DNA of 64,000 bases, taken from Deltaproteobacteria bacterium (GTDB taxonomy: Bacteria > Myxococcota_A > UBA9160 > UBA4427). This document shows positions 16,772 through 25,230 of this stretch, one piece after another. The stretch is from positions 1 to 64,000 of the forward strand of contig JAJDAN010000060.1 of assembly GCA_029261855.1 (NCBI GenBank), given 5' to 3'. Within the stretch, counting starts at the first letter, position 1. Every line of letters begins with the position of its first letter. The notes under the pieces are model-generated. The model was not told the origin of the DNA and made no database searches. It worked only from the letters and a program-made list of their open reading frames with translations. The translations under genes and the position numbers were made by a program.

Positions 16772-17691
16772 CGGCGAGCCGCCGCATCCACCAGCCGATC
16801 AAGGGTCGGGCGATCCGCAAGCTGCTGTGGAAGCGTCTGCATCTGCCCCGGGCTGTGGTTCATCCGCTGCTCAGCGCCGCCAAGCGGGCCGCGAACCCCG
16901 CGCAGGTCAGGCTTCGCCGCGACCTGGCGCGCGAGGCCGCGGGGAGTGGGTCGGCTCTCTCCGGGGTCCCGGAACGCGACGGCTACCGGCTGCTCGCGTC
17001 CGGCGAGGTCCCCGGTATCGACGCCGTCCTGTCGCGTTGTGCGGAGATCTACCACGGGGCGCGGCGGGACGCCGAGGACGAAGACCACCGCTTCAACCCG
17101 CGCAAGCGCTTCCTGCTCTCGTTGCTGTCGGGTCCCGAGTTCTGTGCGTATCCGGACCTGATTCGCTTCATGGTGTCGAGGCCGGTGCTCGATGTGGCAA
17201 CCGCGTACCTCGGCGCCGTGCCCGTACTCGCCGGGGCGGCGCTCTGGTGGACGCCGCCCAACGAGACCGCAGAGCGCAGCCAGCTCTTCCATCTCGATGG
17301 CGAAGACGAGCGGCAGCTCAAGCTGTTGATCAACGTCTTCGAGACCCGGCCGGAACACGGACCCTTCACGCTGATCCCCGCGGAGCACTCCGCGCCCCTG
17401 TGCAACGCCGCGGCCATGCGGCGACGAATCCCCGATGAAGAGGTCGATGCGCGCTGCGGTCTCGCGAACCGCGTGTCCTTCGAGGGCGGACCCGGGTCGG
17501 GCGGGTTCGTGGACACCTCGCGCTGTCTCCACTACGGAAGCCGCCTTACCCGACAGGACCGGCTCGTGCTGATGGTCCAGTTCCTGCGCTTCGATTGTCC
17601 TACGGAGTCGACCTTCGATTTCGCAGTTCCGCCGGACCTCCCGGGTCTCGATCCCGACCCGGTACAGAAGCTGGCGCTCGGGCTGGAGTAA
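16768..17691 (+). CDS. Phytanoyl-CoA dioxygenase-like protein
   Basis: A 307-residue protein probably with the double-stranded beta-helix fold of Fe(II)/2-oxoglutarate oxygenases. The iron ligands would be His and Asp in QLFHLDGEDERQLKLLINVF (near residue 172) and the distal His in DTSRCLHYGSRLTRQDRL (near 250), the HxD...H arrangement of PhyH-like proteins. GTG start inside the preceding stop (GTGA), so it is coupled to the CMP-sugar synthetase and may hydroxylate the glycan or its carrier. Family assignment is from motif arrangement and moderate; substrate unknown. Confidence 0.65.
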   Translation: MTASRRIHQPIKGRAIRKLLWKRLHLPRAVVHPLLSAAKRAANPAQVRLRRDLAREAAGSGSALSGVPERDGYRLLASGEVPGIDAVLSRCAEIYHGARRDAEDEDHRFNPRKRFLLSLLSGPEFCAYPDLIRFMVSRPVLDVATAYLGAVPVLAGAALWWTPPNETAERSQLFHLDGEDERQLKLLINVFETRPEHGPFTLIPAEHSAPLCNAAAMRRRIPDEEVDARCGLANRVSFEGGPGSGGFVDTSRCLHYGSRLTRQDRLVLMVQFLRFDCPTESTFDFAVPPDLPGLDPDPVQKLALGLE

Positions 17692-18767
17692 TGCGAATGG
17701 AACGCGCGCGACGCATGTGTACGCTCGGGGTTGCCCTCGTCGGCCTTCTGGCGCCGCTGTGGCTTGCCGGCGCCAGCGACGCCCAGCAGTCGGGCGCGGC
17801 CCGCCTGGGGACCGGAGACGAGTCGTCGGAATCCTGGGACCTGGTCGCGAGCTTCGTTTCCGGACACCGCCTCTTTGCTCGCTTCTCGATCAGCAACGAG
17901 GGCCCCGGTGATCGCACCGGTTATGCGCTCGGCCAGATCGTCTTTCCCGACGGAAGGGTGGCGCCGTTCCAGAACGGCCGGCTCGAAGGCGATTGGGAGC
18001 TGTCCGAAGACCGGTTGCGCATGGAGATCGGGTCCAGCGTCCTCGACCTGCACGGCCCGGCCAACCACTTCGAGGTCGACAAGAACAAGAAGGGCGTGAA
18101 GGTCTTTCTCGACTTCGAGCCGGGCACGGAAGAGCCCCGCCCCTGGTCCGCCGCACCCAAGGGATTGCACCACGACCTGCTGGTCCTGGGCGCGAAGATT
18201 CGCGGCACGATCTGGGTGCGGGACGTGATGGGCGACGCCATGCCGACCCCGGTCACGGGCCATGTGACGTTGACCCACAGCTGGATGGACCGCGGTGAGC
18301 CGGACTTCGTCCAGCGCCGGGTGGAGCCCCAGCTGCTGGCTTCGGCCGACGGAACACAGCACGCCTATCTGGCGAGCGTCGTCCCGATTCGCGGCGAGCC
18401 GAAGTCCTGGGCGGTCGTGCGCCGGGCACGGCCCGACGGAACCAGCGACTGGCTGGAGACCGACGCCGTCACCCTGACGTCCTCGGGCGAGCACGCCGCC
18501 AGCGAGAAGGGCTATCCGGTGCCGACCCGACTCGAAGTCGGAGGGGACCGCCTGCGCGGCAGCATCGCCCTCGAAAAACAGCTCGTCGAGCACGATCCCC
18601 TGGATGCGGCGCCGCGCCCGTTCCGTTGGCTGCTGTCCTTCCGGACCGCCCCGCGCCAGGTCTGGCTCGTGTCCGCCTTCGATCTGACCTTCGATGCCGA
18701 CGCGCCGCTGCAGATTCGCGGCGACGGCCTGACGTCGTTCTACTTCATCAACCCCCAGAAAGACTGA
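17691..18767 (+). CDS. Exported AttH/CrtC-like (lipocalin-like) protein
   Basis: A 358-residue protein with an N-terminal signal peptide (MRMERARRMCTLGVALVGLL..., cleavage probably after AGASDAQ). The mature part is rich in beta strands with WSAAPKGLHHDLLVLGAKIRG, VTGHVTLTHSWMDR and GYPVPTRLEVGGDRLRGS. This is the layout of AttH/carotenoid-1,2-hydratase-like double lipocalin proteins (paired Trp/His motifs), but the match is by pattern only. The ATG shares the last base of the previous stop (TAATG) and the TGA overlaps the next ATG, so it belongs to the glycan operon despite being exported. Role unknown. Confidence 0.6.
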   Translation: MRMERARRMCTLGVALVGLLAPLWLAGASDAQQSGAARLGTGDESSESWDLVASFVSGHRLFARFSISNEGPGDRTGYALGQIVFPDGRVAPFQNGRLEGDWELSEDRLRMEIGSSVLDLHGPANHFEVDKNKKGVKVFLDFEPGTEEPRPWSAAPKGLHHDLLVLGAKIRGTIWVRDVMGDAMPTPVTGHVTLTHSWMDRGEPDFVQRRVEPQLLASADGTQHAYLASVVPIRGEPKSWAVVRRARPDGTSDWLETDAVTLTSSGEHAASEKGYPVPTRLEVGGDRLRGSIALEKQLVEHDPLDAAPRPFRWLLSFRTAPRQVWLVSAFDLTFDADAPLQIRGDGLTSFYFINPQKD

Positions 18768-19441
18768 TGAACTGGAACGCGATCCGCTGCGTCGGCTTCG
18801 ACTTCGACGGCACGCTGGTCGATTCGAACGCCATCAAGCGCGACAGCTACTTCGAGGCCCTCGCCCCCGTCGCAGGCGCGCGGGAGGTCATCGAGGCGGT
18901 GCTGCGCGAACACCCGCGCGACGATCGTCACGGGACCCTCGCCCGCGTACACGCGCGCCTCTCCGTTCCCGCGCGCGGATCCGGCGAGGGGTCTCGCGAC
19001 CCACTGCCGCCCGTCGCCGATTGGGTCGACGCCTACGCGGCAGTCTGCGAGGCGCGGGTGATCGCTTGTCCGCCGATTCCCGGCGCTCTCCCGGCGTTGG
19101 ACGCGTTGGCGGGCAGCCACGCCCTGTACCTCGCGTCGGCGACGCCCGAAGACGCGCTCGTACGGGTCGTCGCCGGCCGTGGCTGGACGGACCGCTTTCG
19201 AGGCGTCTTCGGCGGACCCCGCAGCAAGGTCGAGAACCTCGTGCGCATCGCCCTCGGCGAAGGCCTCGAGCGGGAGCAGATCGTCTACGTCGGAGACGGC
19301 GCGGTCGACCGCGACGCCGCACGGGAGTTCGGCTGCCCGTTCTTCGGCTTTGGCAGCGATCCCGATGCGCTGCCCGAGGGTCCCCTGGCGCCGCTGATCT
19401 CCGAGCTGGCCGCGCGCAGCGGGCGGGTCAGCGCCGCCTGA
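18767..19441 (+). CDS. HAD-superfamily phosphatase
   Basis: A 224-residue HAD hydrolase. Motif I is VGFDFDGTLVDSN with catalytic Asp12 and Asp14, followed by a helical C1 cap; motif II is LYLASATPEDA near residue 125; motif IV is VYVGDGAVDRDAA near 178. ATG inside the upstream stop (ATGA). In sialic-acid-type pathways a HAD phosphatase removes the 9- or 8-phosphate from the newly made sugar phosphate, a plausible role here (inference). Last gene of the plus-strand island; its 3' end overlaps the convergent gene by 14 bases. Confidence 0.85.
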   Translation: MNWNAIRCVGFDFDGTLVDSNAIKRDSYFEALAPVAGAREVIEAVLREHPRDDRHGTLARVHARLSVPARGSGEGSRDPLPPVADWVDAYAAVCEARVIACPPIPGALPALDALAGSHALYLASATPEDALVRVVAGRGWTDRFRGVFGGPRSKVENLVRIALGEGLEREQIVYVGDGAVDRDAAREFGCPFFGFGSDPDALPEGPLAPLISELAARSGRVSAA

Positions 19442-20249
19442 ATCCCGCCGAGACTCCCTCGCGCGAGACGACCACCTCCGGCCCGCCTCCGTAGAGGGGC
19501 ATGCGGTGCGCGAGATACTCACCGCCTTCGGCCGTGAACCAGAAGCGCAGCTTCGGGACGACGACACTTGCGAACCAGGAAGCGACCCGCCCCAGGTTCG
19601 GTCCGAAGCGGATCTCGACCACCTGCCCGTCGTCGGACCGCGGGCCGGGCAGGGCGACGAAGCCCATCAAGCGTGCGCCGCCTCGGCACAGGAAGGCCTG
19701 GAATTCGATTCGCTCGACGTCGCCCCGGATCAGGGGTTGGAAGAGCAGGCTCATCGTCGTATTCGCGACTCGGTCCTCTGGGCCGAGCTCGATGGTCTCC
19801 ACCTTCTTTCCACTGCCCGGTGGTGGTGTGCAGCTGGCCTTGCGTCGTTCGTGATCGACCCGAACCAGCACCATGCGGTTTCCCTCGCCGTCGTACGAGA
19901 GGGATTCCTCGCGCAGGGCACGAAGCGCCCGACCTTCGTCGACTTCTTCGAACCAGGTGTCGATGGTGTTGCGCGCGCCGCCTTCCACCCGGGTGACGGC
20001 GCGCATGTGGATCGTGCCGTCGTCGAGCTTTTCCCAGAACAGCGCCGCGTCACCGAGTCGTCTGCCGCGGTCGTCGTAGGTGCCAGCCGGGATCGACTCG
20101 AGGGCATGGGGCGGCGGCAGCACGAAGGCCGAACGAGCCTCCGCCGAGGCGGCCAGGACCATCGACGCGAGGAACAGGAACGGGGAGAAAGAGCGCCAGA
20201 AGCCGCACGGGAGGCCTCGCGAGGGCAGCTGGCAGACGAGCAGGAACAT
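19428..20249 (-). CDS. Exported protein of unknown function
   Basis: A 273-residue protein with a hydrophobic N-terminal signal (FLFLASMVLAASAEARS). The remainder has beta-rich stretches such as YDDRGRRLGDAALFWEKLDDGTIHMRAVTRVEGG and MPLYGGGPEVVVSREG, reminiscent of DUF3108-like periplasmic proteins, but I cannot assign a family. Convergent overlap of 14 bases with the HAD gene. No clear operon partner: 63 bases separate it from the oxidoreductase gene upstream. Confidence 0.6.
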   Translation of the reverse strand: MFLLVCQLPSRGLPCGFWRSFSPFLFLASMVLAASAEARSAFVLPPPHALESIPAGTYDDRGRRLGDAALFWEKLDDGTIHMRAVTRVEGGARNTIDTWFEEVDEGRALRALREESLSYDGEGNRMVLVRVDHERRKASCTPPPGSGKKVETIELGPEDRVANTTMSLLFQPLIRGDVERIEFQAFLCRGGARLMGFVALPGPRSDDGQVVEIRFGPNLGRVASWFASVVVPKLRFWFTAEGGEYLAHRMPLYGGGPEVVVSREGVSAGFRRR

Positions 20250-20312
20250 CGCCGAAGACGTTAGCAGCGCCTCCTGGAGCGCCCGCTCGGACCCCTGCCA
20301 CGCCGCGCGGCG

Positions 20313-21176
20313 TCAGGCGAACGCGGACAGGACGTCGTCGGCGAAGCGCTGGATGCCGTCCTGCTTCTTCGCCAGGTCGTCCGTCAGGCCGTGATAGAAC
20401 GCCCAGGGCATCGTGAGGATGTGGCTGATGCCGGCGTCCTCGAGTCGGCGGTAGCCGTCGACGCCGTGGACGTCGCTGGCGCTCGCCATCACGTCGAAGG
20501 GGCCCTGCGCGCCGGCGTCCTGCCGCCAGCTTCGGATCTTCGCGACAGACTCGATGATTTCCGCGGCGGGCTGCAGGTCCGAGATCCAGCCGTCGTTGCG
20601 CGCGGCTCGCCGCAGGGCCGGCTCGGAGATGCCACCAACCCAGACCGCGATCCGGGCCGCGGGGCGCGGAGTCATCCGCAAGCGGGGGAAGTCGTAGAAC
20701 GCGCCGTGGTGCTCCACCCAGTCGCCCGTCCACAGCAGTCGCAGCACCTCGATCATCTCGTCGGTGCGTCTGCCGCGGTCGCGGAAGGACTGGCCGAGTA
20801 GCTCGAACTCGATCTGCGACCAACCGACGCCCACCGTCAAGGTGACGCGATCGTTCGACATCACGGCCGCGGTCGAGATGGCCTTGGCGGCGACGAACGG
20901 GTTGCGCATGGCGAGGACGAAGACGTTGTTGGTGAAGCGCAGGCGTGTCGTCACCGAGGACAGGGCGCCGATGGCGACCCAGGGGTCCGGGAACACGCTC
21001 GTTTCGTCGTAGCGTCGAGAGCCGTCCGGCGTGTAGGGATAGGGGGTGTCGAGGGTCTCGGGGTAGACGACGTGGTCGGAGAAGCTGAACGCCTCGAAAC
21101 CCGCTTCTTCGGCCGCGACGGCGAGAGGCACGAGGTGATCCAGCGGCTGGAAGGCGGCAGAGACGACGAACTTCAA
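20313..21176 (-). CDS. LLM-class F420-type oxidoreductase
   Basis: A 287-residue bacterial luciferase-like monooxygenase-family flavin/F420 oxidoreductase. Seen: FSFSDHVVYPE near residue 30, PDPWVAIGALSSVTTRLRF near 65, TVGVGWSQIEFELLGQSFRDRGRRTDE near 120 (TIGR03619-type F420 subfamily pattern), and PRPAARIAVWVGGISEPALRRAAR near 175. TTG start overlapping the stop of the upstream sugar dehydrogenase gene (TTGA), so the two are coupled. Whether F420 or FMN is the cofactor cannot be decided from sequence alone. Confidence 0.85.
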   Translation of the reverse strand: MKFVVSAAFQPLDHLVPLAVAAEEAGFEAFSFSDHVVYPETLDTPYPYTPDGSRRYDETSVFPDPWVAIGALSSVTTRLRFTNNVFVLAMRNPFVAAKAISTAAVMSNDRVTLTVGVGWSQIEFELLGQSFRDRGRRTDEMIEVLRLLWTGDWVEHHGAFYDFPRLRMTPRPAARIAVWVGGISEPALRRAARNDGWISDLQPAAEIIESVAKIRSWRQDAGAQGPFDVMASASDVHGVDGYRRLEDAGISHILTMPWAFYHGLTDDLAKKQDGIQRFADDVLSAFA

Positions 21177-22669
21177 CGGTGGGCCTCGAGCAGGTAGACG
21201 GCGAGTGCCTTGCGCTCGCGGTCCGACAGCGGGTAGGTCGGCATGGGTTGCGGGGGCGTCAGCAGTAGCAGGCTCAGGCTGTCGACGTCGTAGCGCTCTT
21301 CGAGCTGCTCGAGCTGCTTGACGGCGGTGCCGGCGGGCGCTCGGTCGGGCTCGTGACAGGTCGCGCAGGCGTGGCGCGTGTAGAGTCCAGCGCCTTCGGC
21401 GGAGAGCGCGCTGCGTTCAGCGGCCGGGGCTCCAGCGAAGGGGTCGCCCACGGCGCGCTTCGGCAGCTTCGCGGTTTGCGAAGTCGGCTCGCCGTACGCG
21501 ATGCGCCAGATCACGCCCGCGTAGTCGTCCGACACGTAGAGCGCACCGTCGGGGCCCTCGACGACGTCGACGGGCCTGCCGATGACGTCGTCGTCCCGTT
21601 CCCAGCCCGTCGCGAAATCGCGCTCCTCGATGCTGCCGTCCTCGTCCCAGTGCAGGGAAACGACCTTGTAGCCGTCTTTCTTCGAGCGGTTCCAGGAGCC
21701 GTGCAGCGCCACGAGTGCCGTGCCGCGGTAGGACTCCGGTAGGGCCGCACCCGTGACGAAGGTGATACCGAGAGGCGCATTGTGGGCGCGGAACGGATGC
21801 GCGGGCGGGATCGATGCAGCGATGCGTGCCTGCTGGCCCTCGCCGAAGTCCGGGTCGGGGACCCGGTCGCCGTTCGCGATCGGCCAACCGTAGAAGCCGC
21901 CGGGGACGATCTCGTTCAGCTCGCAGGGCGGAAAGTCGTCGCCCAACAGATCTCGGCCGTTGTCGGTCGCGTAGAGCTTCCCGGTGCCGGGCTGCCAATC
22001 GAAGCCGACCGAATTGCGCAGCCCCGTCGCGTAGATCTCACCATCGCTCCCGTCCGGGTGGAAGCGCATGATGGTCGCGCGGCGCTCGTCTTCTTCGATG
22101 CAGACGTTGCACGTCGACCCGACGTGCATGTAGAGCCAGCCGTCCGGTCCGAAGCGCAGGCTCTTCGTCCAGTGGTTGCCTCCGCCGGGTAGACCCGTGA
22201 CGATCCGCTCCAGAGGGCCGTCCGTGCGCCCCCGCTCGGCGTCGTAGCGGATGCGAGCGATGGCGTCGGTCTCCCCGACGTAGAGCCAACCGTCCCGCAG
22301 CTCGACACCGTGAGGTTGCTCGAGCCCTTCGATCAGGACCCGCTGGCCATCGGCGCGTCCATCGCCGTCCGCGTCGGCCTCGATCAGCACTACCGCACCG
22401 GACCGCGGCGCGCTGACGAGCAGGTCGCCCGTCTCGCTGAAGCGCATGAAGCGGGGGGTGGGGGGCAGCCCATCCGCGTAGATACCGATCTGGAAGCCAT
22501 CCGGCACCTGCATCTGGGCGAGGTCGCCGTCCTCGATCGGGTCGCCCAGACTGCCGAACAACATGCTCGCAATGGGAGCGTTCACGGCGAATCGCTCGGG
22601 CAGAAGGCCACAGCCCACCCAGCCAGCGACTCCGATCACGCCCAGGCCGATCCCCAACCGTCTCCACAT
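21173..22669 (-). CDS. PQQ-type sugar dehydrogenase with C-terminal cytochrome c
   Basis: A 498-residue exported oxidoreductase. An N-terminal hydrophobic segment (IGLGVIGVAGWVGC) is a signal or poor lipobox. Residues ~55-390 form a sorbosone/glucose-dehydrogenase-type six-bladed propeller (GLEQPHGVELRDGWLYVGETDAI, PGGGNHWTKSLRFGPDGWLYMHVG, NEIVPGGFYGWP, LVALHGSWNRSKKDGYK, GRPVDVVEGPDGALYVSDD). Residues ~425-495 are a monohaem c domain with one CATCH site (ACATCHEP) and a Met ligand candidate in PQPMPTYP. The ATG at 22669 has GGAG upstream and is preferred to a start 11 codons earlier. It probably oxidises a sugar or alcohol in the periplasm. Confidence 0.85.
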   Translation of the reverse strand: MWRRLGIGLGVIGVAGWVGCGLLPERFAVNAPIASMLFGSLGDPIEDGDLAQMQVPDGFQIGIYADGLPPTPRFMRFSETGDLLVSAPRSGAVVLIEADADGDGRADGQRVLIEGLEQPHGVELRDGWLYVGETDAIARIRYDAERGRTDGPLERIVTGLPGGGNHWTKSLRFGPDGWLYMHVGSTCNVCIEEDERRATIMRFHPDGSDGEIYATGLRNSVGFDWQPGTGKLYATDNGRDLLGDDFPPCELNEIVPGGFYGWPIANGDRVPDPDFGEGQQARIAASIPPAHPFRAHNAPLGITFVTGAALPESYRGTALVALHGSWNRSKKDGYKVVSLHWDEDGSIEERDFATGWERDDDVIGRPVDVVEGPDGALYVSDDYAGVIWRIAYGEPTSQTAKLPKRAVGDPFAGAPAAERSALSAEGAGLYTRHACATCHEPDRAPAGTAVKQLEQLEERYDVDSLSLLLLTPPQPMPTYPLSDRERKALAVYLLEAHR

Positions 22670-22869
22670 GCCTCGCTCCGATCCTTCTCTTCGATCCCTC
22701 ACCGGGCTCGCAGGGCGCTCGTACCCGGCGCCGGCGCGCGGAGACTACCATCCTCGGTTGGCTGACCTGGGGGCGGCGGCTGTCTGGGAGCCCGAATCCC
22801 TCGGGGACCCCTTGACGGGAACCCCCGGTTATCACACACCTTCCGGTCCTCCAGGAGGCTTTGAGCACG

Positions 22870-23196
22870 ATGTTGAAGGTTCGAAAGGGCGACCTCGTAC
22901 AGGTCGTCACAGGGGCGGACCGCGGCAAGCAAGGCCGCGTGATCGCGACGGATCCCGAGCGCTGCAAGGTGCGGGTGGAAGGTGTGCGGATGCAGAAGCG
23001 GCATCTGCGGCCGGGTCGTCGCGGCGCCCGACAAGGCGGGATCGTCGAGCAGGAAGGCTACGTCGACATCTCGAATGTGATGCTCGTTCACTCGGGTGAC
23101 AACAAGCCGTCGCGGGTTCGCGTCGAGGGACAGGGCGGCGAGCGGGTCCGCGTGTTTGCCCGAGGCGGCGATCCGGTCCCCGACCCCAAGAACTAG
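22870..23196 (+). CDS. rplX: 50S ribosomal protein L24
   Basis: Large-subunit assembly protein. The 108-residue sequence shows the KOW motif LKVRKGDLVQVVTGADRGKQGRVI, then VEGVRMQKRHLRPGRRGARQGGIVEQEGYVDISNVMLV, the family signature. The ATG at 22870 is preferred because AGGAGG ends 11 bases upstream; the TTG at 22861 would leave only 2 bases. Normally rplX sits between rplN and rplE in the large ribosomal operon; here it is paired with rpmG, so it may be a relocated gene or a second copy. Confidence 0.93.
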   Translation: MLKVRKGDLVQVVTGADRGKQGRVIATDPERCKVRVEGVRMQKRHLRPGRRGARQGGIVEQEGYVDISNVMLVHSGDNKPSRVRVEGQGGERVRVFARGGDPVPDPKN

Positions 23197-23211
23197 GAAG
23201 CAGGACGCATC

Positions 23212-23379
23212 ATGGCCAAGAGCAAGCGAGAGAAGATCAAGCTCGAGTCGACTGCGGGGACCGGTCACTTCTACACGACGTCGAAGAACCGGACCAACAC
23301 ACCGCACAAGCTCGAGTTCAAGAAGTACGATCCGGTCGTCCGGAAGCACGTTCTCTACAAAGAGACGAAGCTCAAGTAG
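23212..23379 (+). CDS. rpmG: 50S ribosomal protein L33
   Basis: A 55-residue protein read directly from the sequence: it begins [20 protein letters not shown] and ends [10 protein letters not shown]. The conserved L33 segments [10 protein letters not shown].., LE.KKYDP..RKHV.YKE.K are all present. It has no cysteines, so it is the zinc-independent (C-minus) form. The ATG has a GGA-type site upstream. It follows rplX by 15 bases, so the two are co-transcribed. After the stop a short CCCAGCC...GGCTGGG stem (23388-23409) with a T6 loop might act as a weak terminator. Confidence 0.93.
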   Translation: MAKSKREKIKLESTAGTGHFYTTSKNRTNTPHKLEFKKYDPVVRKHVLYKETKLK

Positions 23380-23504
23380 GGGGCCCGCCCAGCCGCTTTT
23401 TTGGCTGGGATCGCATGGCGCGCCCCACAGCGCTTGCGTAGCATTCGCGGCGCGCTTGGACTTCAGAGTCGCGCGGATCGCGAGATGAGAGAGGGGAGAG
23501 CACG

Positions 23505-23855
23505 ATGACCTGGGTGATCACCAGCCTTTGCCGAGATTGCGTCGACATGGCGTGCGTCGAGGTATGTCCCGTTGACTGCATCGTCCAGAAGCAGGGCGAT
23601 CAGGGAGACTGGCCGAACCAGCTGTTCATCGATCCCGAGGAGTGCATCAACTGCGGCGTGTGTGAGCCGGAGTGCCCCTGGGAGGCCATCTTCGAGGACG
23701 AGCAGGTGCCCGAGGTGTTCAACCCCGACATCGCCCTCAACGCGAAGATCGTCGAGACCCGGGACGACTTCGAGGTGCCCGAGCGCGGCGACCTGACGCC
23801 GCCCACGCCCGAGCAGGTCAAGGCGAACAAAGAGAAGTGGAACTACGACGGGTAG
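23505..23855 (+). CDS. Ferredoxin, two-cluster (FdxA-like)
   Basis: A 116-residue electron carrier. The first cysteine set is in [19 protein letters not shown] (residues 8-26) and the second in [13 protein letters not shown] (near residue 48), the layout of 7Fe/8Fe FdxA-type ferredoxins. The C-terminal ~45 residues are an acidic extension. ATG start with GGGGAG upstream. It is followed by a good terminator, so it is probably transcribed alone or with rplX-rpmG. Cytoplasmic; partners are not identified here. Confidence 0.88.
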   Translation: MTWVITSLCRDCVDMACVEVCPVDCIVQKQGDQGDWPNQLFIDPEECINCGVCEPECPWEAIFEDEQVPEVFNPDIALNAKIVETRDDFEVPERGDLTPPTPEQVKANKEKWNYDG

Positions 23856-23879
23856 TCCACGACTGGAACGCAGCTACTT

Positions 23880-23918
23880 CGGCCCCCGTCGCTTCGCGCC
23901 GGGGGCCGTTCCATTTTC
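23880..23918 (+). terminator. Intrinsic terminator after the ferredoxin gene
   Basis: Nine-base stem CGGCCCCCG (23880-23888) with CGGGGGCCG (23900-23908) and an 11-base loop, followed by TTCCATTTTC. It lies 24 bases after the ferredoxin stop and directly before the next gene. Confidence 0.7.
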
Positions 23919-23928
23919 GAGGCCCGGA

Positions 23929-24288
23929 TTGAAGATCGAAGTCCTGAACGCGCACGGTACGCCGGTCGTCGCCGGAGTCCGGGCCGCCTCCGTGCTGGGC
24001 GAGATCGCGGATCTCGATCGCGTGCTCGAGGTGTGCATGGGCAACGGTGCGCGCGCATTGCTGCTGTACGCCGAGAACCTGACTCCGCGCTTCTTCGACC
24101 TTCGCAGCGGGGAGGCGGGTGAGGTCCTGCAGAAGCTTCGGACCTATGGGTTGAAGCTGGCGCTGATCGCGTGCGCCGAAGATCTACCCGCCGGCCACTT
24201 TCGCGAAATGGTCGGTGAGGAAGCGCGCGGATCCGACTTCCGGATCTTCCCGGACCGTGACGCGGGGCTCGCGTGGCTCGTCCTCTAG
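23929..24288 (+). CDS. DUF4180 family protein
   Basis: A 119-residue cytosolic protein. The segment ALLLYAENLTPRFFDLRSGEAGEVLQKLRTYGLKLALI (residues ~45-83) is the DUF4180 signature (N..P.FFDL.TG.AGE.LQK...Y..KLAI). Function of the family is unknown. TTG start at 23929 immediately after the upstream terminator; no good ribosome-binding site is visible, so expression may be low or the start may differ. Its last 4 bases overlap the convergent aroE. Confidence 0.75.
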   Translation: MKIEVLNAHGTPVVAGVRAASVLGEIADLDRVLEVCMGNGARALLLYAENLTPRFFDLRSGEAGEVLQKLRTYGLKLALIACAEDLPAGHFREMVGEEARGSDFRIFPDRDAGLAWLVL

Positions 24289-25118
24289 CTGCGGGAGGCG
24301 GCGTCGAAGGCTTCCGCCATGACCTCGACGGGTGCAGTGCGCCCCGTCCATCGCTCGAGCTGGGCGGCGGCCTGGTGGACCAGCCACCACTTACCCCCGA
24401 TGGTGCGGGCGCCGCGGGCTGCCGCTTCGCGCAGCAGCCGCGTTTGCGGCGGGTCGTAGACCGCGTCTAGCACGATCGCCGCCTCGGGAATCGCCTTCGC
24501 CGGAACCGGCGAGATGTCCGTGGCGAGCCCCACGCTCGTGGTATTCACGACGATGTCCCAGTCGGTTACCGACCCGAAATCGTCGAGGGAACCGCCCGCG
24601 CTCGCTCCGAGCGCTTGCGCCAGCTCGCTGGCGCGGGCGGGCGTCCGGTTCAGGACCGTGACATTGGCGCCCTCACGCAGCAAGCCGTAGACCGCGGCCC
24701 GTGCCGCGCCGCCGGCGCCCAGGACGACCGCCTTCGATCCCGACAGGCCCGTCGACGCCTCGCGGCGCAGCGCGGCGGTGACGCCCTGCCAATCGCTGTT
24801 GCTCCCCACGAGTCGCTCTCCCTCGAGGGTGATCGTGTTGACCGCGCCGATCGCCCGGGCGGTCTCGTCCAGCTCGTCCACGAGCTTCATGACCGTGATC
24901 TTGTGCGGGATCGACACCGCCAGCTGGCGGATGCCCAGGGCGCGCAAGCCCGCGACCGCCTCGGGGAGTGCGGCGGGCGGGACGTCGAAGGCGAGGTAGA
25001 CGGCATCGATATCCAGCGCCCCGAACGCCGCATTGTGCATCGCGGGCGAACGGGTGTGGCCCGCGGGATGCAGGATGACGCCGCAGAGGGCCGTCTCGGG
25101 GCGGATGACGCGGGCCAT
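24285..25118 (-). CDS. aroE: Shikimate dehydrogenase
   Basis: Reduces 3-dehydroshikimate to shikimate with NADPH in aromatic amino acid synthesis. The 277-aa product has HTRSPAMHNAAF near residue 20 (shikimate binding), VSIPHKITVMKLVDEL near 65 (catalytic Lys), GAVNTI near 88, the NADP Rossmann motif VVLGAGGAARAAVYGL near 128, NRTPARASELA near 150, and NTTSVGL near 185. The ATG at 25118 is preferred; an in-frame ATG six codons upstream (25136) is possible. Divergent from purE, 112 bases apart. Confidence 0.93.
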   Translation of the reverse strand: MARVIRPETALCGVILHPAGHTRSPAMHNAAFGALDIDAVYLAFDVPPAALPEAVAGLRALGIRQLAVSIPHKITVMKLVDELDETARAIGAVNTITLEGERLVGSNSDWQGVTAALRREASTGLSGSKAVVLGAGGAARAAVYGLLREGANVTVLNRTPARASELAQALGASAGGSLDDFGSVTDWDIVVNTTSVGLATDISPVPAKAIPEAAIVLDAVYDPPQTRLLREAAARGARTIGGKWWLVHQAAAQLERWTGRTAPVEVMAEAFDAASRS

Positions 25119-25230
25119 GACCGAGGGATATCCCATCCCCGGGGCTGCGGCCACGCAGCGACTTTCGAGTCGCCCGCGGCTTTGGTACAAACGCAACCCT
25201 CGCAGGACGAGTCGCAGCAAGGGAGAGATC

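Noticed and set aside
22812-22840. Sigma-70 promoter before rplX from TTGACG
   Set aside because: No acceptable -10 sequence lies 16-18 bases downstream.
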